Assembly: GCA_020086605.1 (NCBI GenBank)
Contig: JACBWW010000016.1
Span: 6,315,682-6,379,681, forward strand
Reading direction: 5' to 3'
DNA: 64,000 nucleotides
Origin: Lanius collurio
Lineage: Eukaryota > Chordata > Aves > Passeriformes > Laniidae
Shown: piece by piece, positions 1 through 13,020 of the stretch
Position numbering within the stretch: position 1 is the stretch's first letter
Layout of the letters: each line of letters opens with the position of its first letter
Translations under genes and position numbers: made by a program
The notes under the pieces: generated by a model
The model's database searches: none
Seen by the model: only the letters and a program-made list of their open reading frames with translations
What the model was told of the DNA's origin: nothing

Positions 1-1254
1 ATTATTAAAAAAAAAAAATTAAACTAGGTCGATTCCCTTTGAGAGTCTTTCATTCTTAGTTAATGCCCAGGTAAAGGCTCATCTCGTTTTCATACAGAAC
101 ATGTTCCAACCATTTTTTCCTTCAGTTAATGTGTCTTTCCATTAGCTCCTTTGAGTAAAACAGTAACATACTAATATTCTTTTGGCTTCGTGGCCAAATA
201 TGGGTATTTCTCCAGGCTCATTCATTACCATTCATCTAATAGCTGCTTTAAGGTTTATGAGAAAAAGTAAAACCTACCATAGGGATAATCTCAAATATGG
301 CAAGCAGCTTTTGCCAAATGGTTCACAGCAGCCCTGCAATTGTCTCAGTGCTTTATTTCTCAGAAGGGAAACACTCTTTCCCCAAGCTTTTGCTGTAAAA
401 ACTGCGGAACTCTAAAAAAAATTACTTCCATTTTAAAGGTCTGATTTCACATGAAAATTATATGCATTGCAAATGTTTTCTTGGCAATTTACTTGTCATA
501 AATGCCTATTGTACTGAAAAACTCTACAGGGAATTGGATGTATTTATTCTGCATGTGCTTAGGAATTTGTAAAAAAGACACAATGACAATAAAAATAGAA
601 ATATTATGACTCTGAAAACCCCCGCTATGGAGATTGTTTTGAACTCAAATATAGCTTTCTGAGGTCTGAGTGTAAAACAGGTTTCCTAGCAGGGATTAGG
701 TGCATGCTATTGTACTTTCATAACGAGGAGAGCACTAAACCAAACAAAAATATTGTGCAGTATTGACAGAAGACATTCAGAGCTGATGCACATAAAATAA
801 TGCAGCAAATAACACATAAGGCACAAAACACTGCTGTGTTTGGGCCATTATTACTTCGAAAGCAAAGCTCAGCTTTGTTGCTTAAAAAGTATTCCAAAAA
901 GAGTTGCAATGGCCCAAGCTTTGCGCCCAGAGAAACCTCCTTGGAAAGTCCTTCCTACCTTCTGTAGGGAAATGTGCCCAAGGGGCAGTGGCTCTAGCAT
1001 AAAATCTGAAATAACTTGATTTTCACATTTTTGCTGAAGTGAGCCTGAATCCAGCCCTCAGCTGTGCTCATCAGTCAGTATTCCCAGTTGCCTGGGGGAA
1101 GCACAGCAGGCTTTGAAGTGGATGAGAGTCCTTCCAAGCACTAGCTGGACAGAGATACAAGTATTTTCACCCAGGTTGGTGAAAACTCTTCCAATGGGTT
1201 TCTTTTGCAGCTCTCTGCCATTGAAAGACTCTTAGTTTTTTAACTGTAAAATTA
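1..1254. other. AT-rich non-coding stretch
   Basis: I see no gene, RNA or recognisable repeat here. The only simple feature is a run of 12 A at 7-18. Short open frames in this stretch have no coding character and match nothing I know. Confidence 0.6.
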
Positions 1255-1432
1255 TTAGCTGGGTGGAATGGGCTACCTGGGAAAGTGGTGAGGTCAACAT
1301 CCCTGGCAGTATTTAAATGGCATATAGATGCAATCCTTAGTGACAGGGTTCACTGGTGGCCTTGGCAGTGCTGGGTTAGTGGTTGGATTTGATGATCTTA
1401 AAGGTTTTTTAACCTAAATGAGTCTGTGACTT
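1255..1432 (+). repeat. CR1 LINE 3' end, truncated
   Basis: This is the 3' end of a chicken-repeat-1 (CR1) non-LTR retrotransposon in sense orientation. It covers the end of ORF2 and the short 3' UTR. The landmarks are 'ggaatgggctacctggga' near 1267, 'catccctggcagtattt' near 1298, and 'ttggatttgatgatctta' near 1383, followed by a variant of the 'ccaacctaaatgattctgtg' ending at about 1410-1432. The copy is 5'-truncated, as most CR1 insertions are, and it has substitutions and a small deletion in the 'ggtcttttccaacc' segment. It is therefore moderately old and cannot be active. The left boundary is uncertain by about 20 bases. The subfamily (perhaps a J- or X-like neoavian type) is a guess from memory. 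Confidence 0.8.
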
Positions 1433-2095
1433 CACTTTGATGCAGTTGCTCATAACAGACTGTGTTGCTGTGTGGGAAGATGCAGTGTTGGGGTGGTTGC
1501 ACGTGTAGGCTCAGGAGTGCACTGGTTTCTGCTGTGTTTCCTTTTCCAAATGCTGAAAATTGGGGGTTTGTCCTCTCTATAATCTTGGAAGCATTCAATT
1601 TACTTGGGAGCCATCAAAGGCACACAAATGGAGTTCAGAAGTGGTATTACTATTATTTGATTAAAATTGCTTGGGAATTTTTAAGAAAAAAATGCTAGAA
1701 GATGTTTTTTTCACTGAAACGATTCATTTTTCTTCAGAAAACCATCCTCTGGGAAATCTATTGTAATAGATTATTTCATTTAAATGGATAATTCTTATGT
1801 TTCCTGTATGGAATGTACTAAGAAGTTTAAGGTTAAAATTAAACATTCAGTTAGGAAGTAATTTTGAGTGTTTTGTCTGTTCAGGCTTTTTGGAATTGTG
1901 GATTTCTTCTTTCAATACAAAAACATCTAGGACTGGAAAACCATTTCCTGTCAGACCTTATTTGCTGCGTGTTGTTGGACAGAAAGAAAATTTAATTAGA
2001 AGCAAATAGTGTGAGATGTTCCTTCCCCAAGAGTTCTATTCCACACACACTGTGAAAGAAGGCTGTTTTCATTAAAACCCTAGAAAGGAGAGGAT
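1433..2095. other. non-coding stretch, nothing recognised
   Basis: AT-rich sequence directly downstream of the CR1 tail. Two short overlapping open frames cross the repeat boundary or sit in AT-rich sequence. None shows coding character. Confidence 0.55.
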
Positions 2096-2099
2096 TATG

Positions 2100-2500
2100 G
2101 TATGGCCAGAGCTGCTGCAGAAATCCTTCATGGCATCAGAAAGTACCCCCAGGTATTGCTGGTACATCAGAGCTGTTGTGTTGTCTCTGGTAGGTAGTGC
2201 CTGTGCTCAGTCAGCTGGGAACTCGGGTTTGCTCTCTCACATGCAGTGTGATTAGGGAAATTCTTGGGAAAACTTTGGTGCACGCAGGGTAGCTGCTGGA
2301 GTTAGGGGAGACAGAGGGAAACTCTGCACAGCTGGGTGCTGTGGTCAGTGCTAAGCTTGGGCTGCCTGTGGCCCTGGGTGAGCTCTTGCAGAGCTGGGAC
2401 CCTGCCTGTGGGATCTCGTGGCAGGAAGGCTCTGCTGAGGCTGCCCTTGGGAATGGGGGCTGCCTTGGGGAGCTGCCTCCAGTGCTGGGAGAACCCCAAA
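2100..2500. other. GC-rich patch
   Basis: This block of about 400 bases is clearly richer in G and C than its flanks, especially 2290-2490, which is dominated by 'ctg', 'ggg' and 'tgcc' words. CpG is scarce, so it is not a CpG island. A 65-codon minus-strand frame (2302-2499) comes from the lack of AT-rich stop codons. I recognise no repeat or exon. It could be an old LTR fragment or simple compositional variation. Confidence 0.4.
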
Positions 2501-4390
2501 TGAAAAAGGACTAGATCAACATCTTGCTGGCACAGGAGCTGTGCTCTGCTATGGGCTTGAATTTTGCTTCTTGAATGTGAGGATCAAATATGAGTTATTT
2601 CCTCTTCAACCCTGGGGCAGCAGCACTTGCTGGGAAGAGCTGAGCCAAGTGCTGGATGGCTGCAAGCTGTGCAGTTTCCCTGCACTTTTCAGCAGGAGTG
2701 CCATGGGATTTGTCTGCTTACACTGAGGGGTGGTCTGAGTAAAAGCAGTAAAAAACCCAGACTTGCCAATATCTGCAGTGGGATCACACCTGGGTTGTTT
2801 TATGTTACAGTAGGAGGGAATGCCCAACTATGTGAAGGATTCTGTTAACAGATTTGCCATAAAAATCTTCAGCTAATTGGATGATACAGGATGACTTGAG
2901 TAATGCTTCCACAGAGTTAAAGGAGTGCTGAGTTCAAGGTGGTTCTGGATTGGTCTCTAATTATTTTTACCACTTGGCAGCTGAGGCCACTGCTCAGCCC
3001 CTTCTGCTGAGGTCTGGTGCTGTAACAGGAGTCCTGAACCAAGGCACAAAACCACTTGCTGCATCAGAGAGCATCAGAGAGATTTCTTAGCCCCTGTGTT
3101 TGGCAACCTCGAAACAACTGAGCTGGCAACGGGTCTGCTCTGTATTCATCTCTGCTTAAACAGAGTGAAACAATACCTGGATCTAAGAAACCATGTAAAT
3201 GTCATTGCTGTGAAGGCTCTTTCCAGAAAGAGCTGATGTGCAGTGCCATGAGGCAGGCTCATGCCTAAGCCTCACGGAGGAGACCCAAATTAAATCATAT
3301 CTCCAGAAGCTGTTGTTCCCTAGATACCAATATGAAAATAATCCATTTCTAAAGATAAATTCTCCTCATACATCAAAAGTAGAGTACATCAAATGTTGCA
3401 AGAAGGGAAAAAATAGTAGCTGTAGGGATGGTTTCAGAAATTTCAGAGTGTGTAGAGGAAACCCAGAGCTGTTAGCATATTTTTTTTACCTTTTTGACAG
3501 CGAGTAAATGTTCTGTGGCAGACAAATCTGCAGGAAATAAAATTTTATGATGTGCTGTAACCATACTGGTTATATATCTATACGCTACTGGCAGGCTATC
3601 AAAAGACGCACATTTTCAGCGTTCCTGAATGTGACTTGAAAGCAGCTTGACTTCTGTAATCATAAACACTGACAAGTGTACTCTGCCTACGTGGACCAGA
3701 TGATGTCTCTCTTCATATTAGCATGGTGGTGTTGTACAAGCAGTCCAGTGAGATCAGAATTAACTGAGAAGCAAAGGGAATTTTCTATCTTGCCTAAATA
3801 TTGGTTATAAACCAATTCATCTATAAAAGGAAACTGCAGTTCATTCTGTTTTCTATCCTATTAAGTTACTACTCAAAATAACAGTAACCAGTGCTGGCAG
3901 TTATTCCTTTTTCATTCTGTGCATCTCCCAAATATGGAACCAAACTCTCTTTTCCTTTATCCTAAGATAATCCCTGATGGAGGGGTTCTACTGACCATGA
4001 AAGCAATAATAGCCAATTGCAGACATAAAATATGTTTCTTCATGTATACATTTTATGTTTTTAAGAAGAACTCTGCTGACTCTATATGGTGCACAGCTGT
4101 ACTGTGTCCTCTCCAGGCAGTACTGTCACACACAAACACATAAACCAGGTGTAAGCATATACTTCAAAGCCACCTCCCCTTTTCAGCTCCTATTCCTGCC
4201 TTCCAGAAATTATGCATGGGGTTTCTAGCTGAGTTGCAAGCCAGGAGTATTTAATGTTTTCAGTACCTTTTTTTATGGAAAGGCAGTACAACCAGGTCGA
4301 AGCTACCATAGAGAATGCATGATGAAAAATCAAAAGCAAGCACACCAACTTAACAAAACCCAGTTGTATTTTTGGGCTCTGTTCTTTCAC
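2501..4390. other. non-coding stretch with one small duplication
   Basis: AT-rich sequence with no supportable gene. It contains a 10-bp tandem duplication (3061-3080), which is listed separately. Several 70-90 codon frames overlap on opposite strands around 2606-2848, which suggests chance rather than coding. Confidence 0.5.
3061..3080. repeat. 10-bp tandem duplication, two copies
   Basis: The unit 'gcatcagaga' occurs twice in a row with no mismatch. It looks like a replication-slippage event. Confidence 0.8.
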
Positions 4391-4391
4391 A

Positions 4392-4425
4392 TAGGCACAC
4401 ATACACACTGGTGTATGTGTACCTA
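4392..4425. repeat. Inverted repeat, 15-bp arms
   Basis: The left arm 4392-4406 ('taggcacacatacac') and the right arm 4411-4425 ('gtgtatgtgtaccta') are reverse complements with a single mismatch. They are separated by the 4-base loop 'actg'. The inner 10 base pairs are perfect. The alternating purine-pyrimidine arms could extrude as a hairpin or cruciform. No transposon or terminator role is evident. Confidence 0.85.
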
Positions 4426-4429
4426 CTTG

Positions 4430-4560
4430 CCACACTGAAGAACAGAACTGAAAGCAGGTGAAAGGAAATTTAAACAATTTGGCTCCAATGATGTTGTCAG
4501 GACATTCATCATTAATGTAAAATATCCTTGTTCTGGCTGCTACCACCTGATCTGACAAAA
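4430..4560 (-). repeat. possible LINE reverse-transcriptase scrap
   Basis: On the minus strand, a frame reads IND, then P-D-N-I, then G-x-K-L-F-K-F. This resembles the F-I-N-D-L-x-D-x-I-x-G-x-x-x-K-F-A-D-D segment that carries the catalytic FADD motif in CR1, L2 and L3 type reverse transcriptases. The catalytic D-D pair is not present, and the upstream G-x-P-Q-G-S block cannot be read. The resemblance is short and could be chance. The open frame holding it (4190-4558) is otherwise unrecognised. Confidence 0.25.
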
Positions 4561-7500
4561 AGCTGTTCCATCATTGTCACATGCAAAAATTTCTCTGCTT
4601 AACAACCTGGGGGTCGTTGATAAAAGAGGATGGAAAAAGGAATAGGTAGCTGAAAAATTAATTATGGTATTGAAATTATGCATTGTACTATACAAGGCTG
4701 AGGTAGAACAAATTAAATCCCCAATGAAAAGCCACAAAGTACAGTAATATGGAACAAATTAAAGGAAAATACACAACTTAATGGAAATGACCACTCAATT
4801 AAAGGATTTGACAGTGGTCCATGGTTCTGGTGTTTTACTTTCAGGCATTTGGACTTTCACATTTTTAGTCTATGCTCTTTATTTTGCTCTTAATGTAAAA
4901 ATGTGTTAGGTAATCCTCTCTAATGCTTGCAAATCAAGGAAAGTTTTGAAGATTAAAGCAGAGCTCATCCTGGGTAGCTTTTGTCTAAGTGTTCTTAGCA
5001 GTAGAGGTTCTTAGCTATAATATACTCCTTATGAATCAAAGAGAATAATTTCACTACAACCAGAGGAAAGACTTGTGGATGTCTGTTATTTAAGAGGCAA
5101 CAAATAATGGATGATGTGGAAAATATTGAACATTAAATGCTTTCTTGCTGCTGCCTTACAGAATACTTTAATGCTACTAGATATTTGATAGTACTAAAAC
5201 TAAGAAAAAAGGATCAGGAGGATATTCCAAAGCTAAGGAAAGAATAGACTGCAGGATAATTTTAGAGAAATCAGAGGTATTAAAGTAAACAAAAAAATGA
5301 AATTGCAGCAGAGCCCTCAAGGAACTAGCTGAGGTATCTTGAGGGGCAAAAGAGACAAATTAGAGAAAAGCAGCTCTAGTATCTATACTTAAAATGAATT
5401 GACTACTTTCTTGTATTGTGCAGCTTTTCACCTGGCTTGAATATCAAAAATATATCAAAACATTTAATACCAGCTTTGCGTGCATCAGGAGACTTACAAA
5501 GTTCTGGGAACACCCTAGAGTGAGGCCAGATAGGATAAGCCCAGTCTAATTTGCAAGCAAACTGGTTTGATAGTGGTGATGCCATCATGATTTTTTGCCT
5601 TTTCTTTTATACCCCTTTTATACCTTTTTATAACTTCTGTATTCTTAGTGTTTTTTTGCCTACATTCTTGGACTTGTTTAGTTTGTCAAGCTAGGAGACT
5701 CAACGTTTTAGAAGCTTCATAGGTAGGGATCAGTGTGCCCCAGACCCCAAGGTCCTCCTCCAGAACACCTTCTGTAAATTAAGATAGAACAATCCAGAAG
5801 GTTCCTTCGGAGGGGGGGCTCACTCGAGCCTCTCATCAGGGAATCTTTGATAGATATGCTAATTAGTAGGACCTGTAATGTTATGCCAGATCTTTTGGGG
5901 CTGGGCACTGTGGTGTGCATTCCAGTGCATTCCATCTGGACATGGTGCACCTAAGCATCCTTAAAATAAACACGGGAGGTAAATCTTCTTTTTCCCCTCC
6001 CATATTTGATTCCTGATTTTAAGACCAGGAAAAGGCATCATTGGGAGGCCATAGATGAGATATATCTTGATACTGCCCCAAACTTATGGAAAGTAAGCTA
6101 ACAAAGCTGATATAAATCAGATGTGTTCAGCTGTCATCCCCCAAAAATGGTTGGAAAAGGTACTTGCTCTCTTTGTCAGTGTTGTGCTGCAGCCTGGATG
6201 TCTTAGAGAGGTCAGCACGCTAAGAAAGGTTCTTTCCTTCTGCTGGCCAGAGTGCCAACACTGCAGTCAGTGCACCACTGACTGACCACAGATCTGTTGG
6301 CTGGTGTTGCAGGTACATAATGCACTCCCTCCGATTTTCCCTCTGGCTCCCTGGTTCAGGATCTTGGCCATGTCAGACTTGCCATGAGCAGAGTTGGCAG
6401 GAAGCAGTGGGCTCTCCTAAGATCACTGGTCTAGAGCCTGGTACAGAGGCCACCAGAGCAAAAGCCAGACTTAGGGCTGTGTGACACTGCCTGTGACACA
6501 TCCCCAGTGGCATGGGCAGGGTCTGTGGGCTCCTGTGGCTATGGGAATGAAGCCTGCCCCAGCCTAATCTCCATAGTGGATACCTAGGGAAGGGCTTGTT
6601 GGGATCATTACTGGAAAATTCCTCTGCCACTGATACTGAAAACAGCTCAGTGAAATAAACACAATGCTTTTCAGGGAGAAAAATACAGAGTGCACCAAGA
6701 CATTCAGTGTAACAATTTTCAGCATACTTTCTGCATAATTAGCACACTATTAGAAAAAATAACTAGAAGGCACATCTTTTTTTGCCTGGGGCTCTTCAGT
6801 ATACAAAACTGAAACACCATGACAGATTTTAAACAGCAACTGCTATTTATACTGGTACTAAAAAACATCCTGAAGTGATTTTTTTTCTTTAAGCTTCTCA
6901 GCTTAAACCTCGACTACACATCCTTCCTGTGATATACCTGTGGATGCCTAGCATTAACTTAGTCAGGAATGCTGTGTTTAGCCTTTCCTCAAAGTCAAGT
7001 CAAAATCTACCATGAAAAACTCTATGCACTTGAATGCATTAGTATTCCATGGGTGAAGTCAGTATATACCTGTGCACTGACTTCTATTTTGAATCAATTT
7101 TATAGCCTTAAATGATTAGTGCCTGAAATAAATGATTGAATATGCCTTGAGAGAAAATGTGTGATGAATAAAAAGATGACAAAAGCTTTATTTTGTGCTG
7201 ATACCTGAAGCAGATTTATCTTGTTAAAAAAGTTGCTGGAGTGATGATGAGGTAAAAATCTGAATTTTTATTTTCAATTAACAGATTTGCTAAGACGGAG
7301 TTTTCCTGGAATGTTTAAAATCTTTTCTAGCATAGTGCTGTATCTTGTACCTCTTGTCCACTCCTCCTATCTGCAAAAAGTTGCACATGTACACTGTAGC
7401 TGCTCGCTGTTAATAAAAACTTAAGACAACTTCCTGTTCCCTGTTGAAAAGGGATTATGTTGACTTATCCGTGGCCAGCTCTTACACTGTAAAATCATTT

Positions 7501-9900
7501 CACTCACCTGTGATTTGAAAAGATGACCTAGGAATGAATCTGAAATCCTTAGGAGTGCTATTAGATAATGTGTATGTGGCAGGACATCCCCTCAAACCCA
7601 GCACTGGTTTTAAGCATGTTTTTCTTGTGAGGCCTCAGCAATACTGTATTATTAACACATACAGCAATTTCTCTCCTAACTCTGTGGGAAATAATACCCT
7701 TTAACTGGAAAAAGATCACCTTTCTGGACTTGCTGACCAGAACCTGAGACCACCAGCATCTCCTGCCCCCTTTGGAATTGAAAGCATTTCTACCTTTTGT
7801 TGGTCAGAGTCCTTATTTGTCTGGACATTCATATGATTAAGTATATTGCTGAAAAACCACAGGCCTTATATGATTTTTGTGCAGGGGAACATAAAAGTGT
7901 CCAACCACTTTACAGTGCTGCTGCAATAGCATTAGACAGCTTTCCTACTCCTGACAAGCTAACTCAGTGATTCCAAGCCTTGTGTGTAGTTTTAGTCTCC
8001 AGAGAGATGGAAAAGGCAATTTCAAAGAAATTAAATAAACAAAAACTACTATTTTGGAAGGACTTCTTTTAAAAAAAAAAGTGTTGCTTGATTAACAGTA
8101 GAACCCTTCTTACTGTTTTCTGCAAAATTGACACCCTATTAAAGAAAACAACCAGCAGTCACCGTTATAAAGCTTGGATCCTTCTGTGTGGGGGCCTTAT
8201 GATTTTGTCTGCCAGGGATTCAGACCAGTGCAGTTTATTAAAGACAGATTGTTCCCAGGGAGGGTGAATCTCCTTGAATTTAGCATTATGTCAGTAAAAG
8301 TGGGGTATTTCCATAGGCTTTCCTCAGAGGTGTGCTGCTGCCCCAGCCCCTGCAGCACTGACACCACAGCATTGTGCTCCTGCCCTACAGGGCAGCAGCT
8401 GGGACAAAAGCAGACTTTGTATTTTTGTCAAAACCATAAGAGGCACGGGCCAAATGTGGAAGGTGCACGTGCCAAGGCCCAGAGCAGTAGGGACACCAGC
8501 AGAAGGCATGCATGTCTGACAAATGCTGCAAGATGTAGCCTTGAATGCAAAAACAAATCTCCCATCTGTAATTTTTCTTAAAAATGGTATTGATGAGCTG
8601 AAGCTCATCCTGTCTTTTTCTTATTAAAGTAGGTGTTTTGTGTGAAACACAAATTAATTCGCTTCTTATTAGTAATTTTCAAAGGACTTTGCCTTTTCCC
8701 ATAAAAGAAAATCCTATACTTTATCCACTTAGACTGCTATGATACTTGCAGCCTTTCCCATATGCTGTTAGCTGCTCATTTATCTTGCACTAGTGATAGT
8801 CATTTTAACTGACCTGTGGTGTGACTTTAGCTGAATAGAATGTAAAACAGGAGCTGATAAAGAGCATTTTTACATCTGAAGGTCATAAATATTGAACAGA
8901 TTCCCTGTCATGCTTGTAAAGAAGAGTGTGACGCCTCTTTTGGTTTTGAAAAGCAAAGGCCTAGCAGGAGTACTGGGGTATATATAGAATACTTCTTCAC
9001 ACTTCCAAAGGAGTACAGAACACTTCTAGAAATTTAATAATAAATACAAACAGTTTGTGTTTCAAAATGGTACATTAATGCAGTGCTAGTACTGTAATAT
9101 TAGACACTCAAAATCAGAATACTTTAGAAGATTGGGCTGTTCTAATAGTAATGTGGCTAAGCTGCATATCCCAAATTATATATGGCATATTTTAATAGTA
9201 AGAATGTATTAAAACTTACATTTTAAAATCCACTTTCTTTTTCAATATGTGAAGCTTGTATTAATGAGGAGCCAGTGACAAAGGCAGATTTGAAGGTGAT
9301 CTCTTCAGTGGTTAGAAATTTTTAAACTCCACAGTTTCACATATCCATTTTTGACCATCAGGTTTTTCATTTAAAAAACATGCTGGCTAAAATAACCAGT
9401 TCTTTCCTCAGAGGTAATTAGTTTGCTGTTTAAATAATCTCAAACTGAACTGTAGTTTTTTTATTTTTTCCAAATAAGGTCAAATATATAGGGTTTGCAT
9501 ATTTTTTAAAAAGAGATAGACATACTTGGAGAATTTAGAGAGCATGAGCCAGCTCCATAGAATTCCTTGTCCCAGTGTCCACTGGAAAACAGAAAAAGCT
9601 GAGGGATATTTCATACTTTTTCATTGAGACTAACACTGAAAATTCCATGTCAAATTGATTTGTTTCATGGGTGCTTCACTGTTACCAGTTTGAAGTTTGT
9701 TGTCTGGACTTATTAAAATGTGTGAGGTATCTTTACTTCTCTCTCTTCACACAAAAGGCAGCATAAGTGAGCACTTCAGTCCTATTTTGAGGAGCTGTGC
9801 ATCAGAGCATTCCATGATCCTGATGTGGTCTTTAAACGACATGCAATGGTGGGGATTAACCTTGACACCCGATTTTAAAAACCAAATTGAGTCTTCACAC
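4561..9900. other. AT-rich non-coding stretch
   Basis: No gene, RNA or clear repeat. A10 lies at 8071-8080. The region 8330-8520 is slightly richer in GC and holds a 135-codon plus frame (8174-8581) opposed by a 94-codon minus frame. Neither looks like a known protein. The rest is ordinary AT-rich sequence with many homopolymers shorter than 10. Confidence 0.5.
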
Positions 9901-12900
9901 TGACTTAGTGTGGGCTTTCACTCTGGCTGCATTTGAAGGAAGCACCTGGGAAGATGTAGATTTGGGAGAGCTCTGACTGATTACAGACATTTCACCCCTG
10001 TGTGCCCACTGTGCTGCCATCAGGCCCTGCTCTTTTGAGACCTCCCCTGAGCCCCCAAGGGCTGGCACGGGAACGTGGCATGCTTGCCCCACAGCCCACC
10101 CTAAGACTGATTTGCCGTCATCACTAAGTGCCTTAAACCTTTCTTTTAATCTGTAAATATAATTTGTATCTCTTTTGGAGAGTGAATTTGGCACAATCTT
10201 AAGGAGAGTATTTGTCTTAACTGCTACTTACTGCATTATCTGAATAAGTACATCATGTTGAGATTTGACTTTTTAAGAAGTGCATCTTTGTTGTAGATGG
10301 AAAAGTGGAAAAGATGGAGACTATTGAACTCCTATCTGTTTCATCTGCTAAAGAGCTTTATTAAAATGGGGATCTCATTAGCAGAGACATTAATTTATAA
10401 TTTATTGTTTCATTTTTCCAAATGATTCCTAAAGCATAAGAAGTTATCATGTAACATGTCCAAACAATTGATAAAACCAGTCTGTAGTCTGACACAGGTT
10501 TAGTTTTTTAATAGACTTATCAAAAGTCTTTGACATTTTAAAAAATTTCTGCCTGTTAGAAAGAGTAATGTTCTTCCCCATTAGAGTGACTTTTTCATCA
10601 ATGGCAATGATTGATAGAGAGAGTCTATTCCTGCTAGAAAATAAGCCCATGCACATTCTGAATCTAAATAAGACACTGGAGTCTTAGTTGCACAGATGTA
10701 TGTCTTTGCCCACTCTGCACAGACAAGACAGCCCAGGAAGTGGTGATCCACAGCCATGGAAAATTGCCTGCTCTGCCTGAGCCCCAGCACTCCGTCTGCC
10801 CCCACACAGTTTGCATTCCTGAATTTTAGGCAGCCACTTTGCACGTTGTGCTGCAAGTGAGGAGTCATACAAATTTAACAGTAACCAGAATCTCTCTCAT
10901 ATCTCTATAAGGGTGTGCTGTATCTTGGCCTCAGACTGTTCATCAGTTAGATTTGTTTGGTTTTTTTCTGCTGAGGAAATGAGTTGTTCCACTCCCACAA
11001 CCACTAAACATCCAGACAAATATGGACTTTCTCATTCTTGAAGCTTGCAGAAGAAATAAGTGATGGAAATAAAACTGAACTTATAAGTGCTTCTTTTTTT
11101 TTTCCTATCAGGAGCAAATTCAGACATGTAAATGGGATGTAAAAACATATTTTGTTATTCAGTGAGCCACAAACTTCAGTTTAGTTACCTGGACCAAACT
11201 GTCCTAAGTTGCACATCTTGTCCAATGTCATCTAAGACTCCTGGAGATAAAGGGTCACTGTTCTTGAGGGCCATTCATTCTTTATTTGCTGTACAATACA
11301 ACACCAAGCAAAACCACAAGGCCTTTTTTTTTTTTTTTACCTGAGAAAAACGGAAGAGTTTGAGGGTCCTGAGACAAAAGGAAAATCAGAGCCCCAATGA
11401 TGTGGTTGGACTTGAGGAGCCATGAAGACCTGGAAAATACTGTGGGGCCACAGCTTTAAGTAGGCAACCCCTAAGCTGGCAAAATACCCAGGGCTTGTCA
11501 GGACTCTAGGGCAATTTTCCAGCAGCAAGGTTTAAAAGTTGTACCCCAGCCAGAATGTGTGTGACACAGGAGATTTTTCTTGTCAGAAGCTTCTGAACTG
11601 AGCTCCCTGCTTCCCAGCTTCTCCTGTTCTGTGCCCATGGCCGAGCCCTCGAAGGCAGTGTCTGCTACTGACCCCAGCAGGGGGAGGAAGATGCTCCTCA
11701 CCTATTTTGTGTCTGGGTGCCAGCCTGAAAGGGCAGGTAGAAAACGAGCCATGAGGGCTGGCCTGAAAGGTTCCCTCAGCTGTTTTTGCATGAAAAAAAA
11801 CTTGCCTTAATCTATACTAAGGGGTTAAGAGGGAAGTGAAAATTATTCTTTCAGTAAAGGGAAATGGCTGAAGAGTTTTAGCTGAAACGGTCGAAAAACC
11901 ATTTGCCCCTGGGCTGCCACAAAGCAGGAAAATATCACCAGAGAAGGAGAAGGTTTCAAAAAGTTATCTGAATGAAAGGAACAGAAAGTTATAATGGCTC
12001 TCCTGACTTAACCTTACCAGCTACTGCTACTGGATTTTACTATAATATTGTATCTTATCTGACCCATAGCCTAAGCCAAATAGTTTTGTTCTCTTTTCCT
12101 TTCTATTTTGCTGCTGGCTACAGATAAAATTGAGCATGTTTCATTCAAAGAATATTAGTGTCTAGATATCAATTTTTCATCCACTCATAGATACAAAAGA
12201 AATTGTAAAGGGTATTTGCTTCTACATAATGACTTCATTAAACAAATGGAACACAAGTAACTCAGTATTGTAGAAGCAAAGAGATTTTTCATAAACTGAA
12301 GAACAGGAGGATAGGGATGACTATTCCAGTTTCATGGAACAAAACTTGTGCTTCCTTTGATAAAAAGCATCAGCAAACAAACTGGGTCTTATTAAAGTGT
12401 GTCTTGTCTCTGTAATTATGTAAAAGATGGTGTAAACATTTGGAGCGATTTTGTTTATATCCTTCAAAATAAAAGGACTCTTAATTCATGATTTGTAAGC
12501 ATAGCCCCTCCAGTGAGTGTTCCTGCAAGCTGATCTGGCTACTTTGGCAACCACCAGAGAGTGCTAAGTAGAAACAGCAGTGACCCTTCTGGACATAAAT
12601 AGGTTTTTTCTCATATCACTTGATAATTTTTTTCTTTGGACTGTTAAGTCCTTTGTCCTCTGCTATACAGGATGTTAGCTGGTCATCTCCACTGTTGTAA
12701 AGATGAAAACAGTGGAAATAACACCTAGACATCTTCACTGCTCCATGCTGACAGGGCAGAGGCAGCCTGTATTGATCGTCACGTCTAACTGGTAATAAGA
12801 ATGTAAACTCAGCCTTGTGCTGCTTTCCATCAAAGCAGTGCAAGTCAAGCTTTCCTTTTGCACAGGCCTGCATTCATTTCTCCAGTTGTCAATATGTCCT

Positions 12901-12945
12901 GATAGAGCTTTTAGAGACTTATCAATATTTAACTGCACTTCTATT
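9901..12945. other. non-coding stretch, homopolymers only
   Basis: No supportable gene. T15 lies at 11324-11338. A T-rich tract ending in 'cctatcag' (11089-11111) looks like a splice acceptor, but no matching donor or recognisable exon follows. An AT-rich segment with several TTTATT/TAAT words lies at 10340-10430. The block 10010-10120 is modestly GC-rich. Confidence 0.5.
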
Positions 12946-12949
12946 GACT

Positions 12950-13020
12950 CAGCAATTACACGGTAATTGATTTAAGATTGATTATCATCATGTTAACGTT
13001 TTAATGGTCAAAGAGTAATA
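12950..13020. promoter_or_regulatory. candidate enhancer-like cluster
   Basis: In about 70 bases this stretch holds a TAATTG, an ATTGATTA, a GTTAAC (12992-12997), a TTTAATGG and a GGTCAAAG. These are words of the kind bound by homeodomain, HNF1-like and nuclear-receptor or TCF factors. Such density is typical of conserved non-coding elements near developmental genes, but AT-rich DNA produces these words by chance. Without a cross-species alignment this is only a suggestion. Confidence 0.15.
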
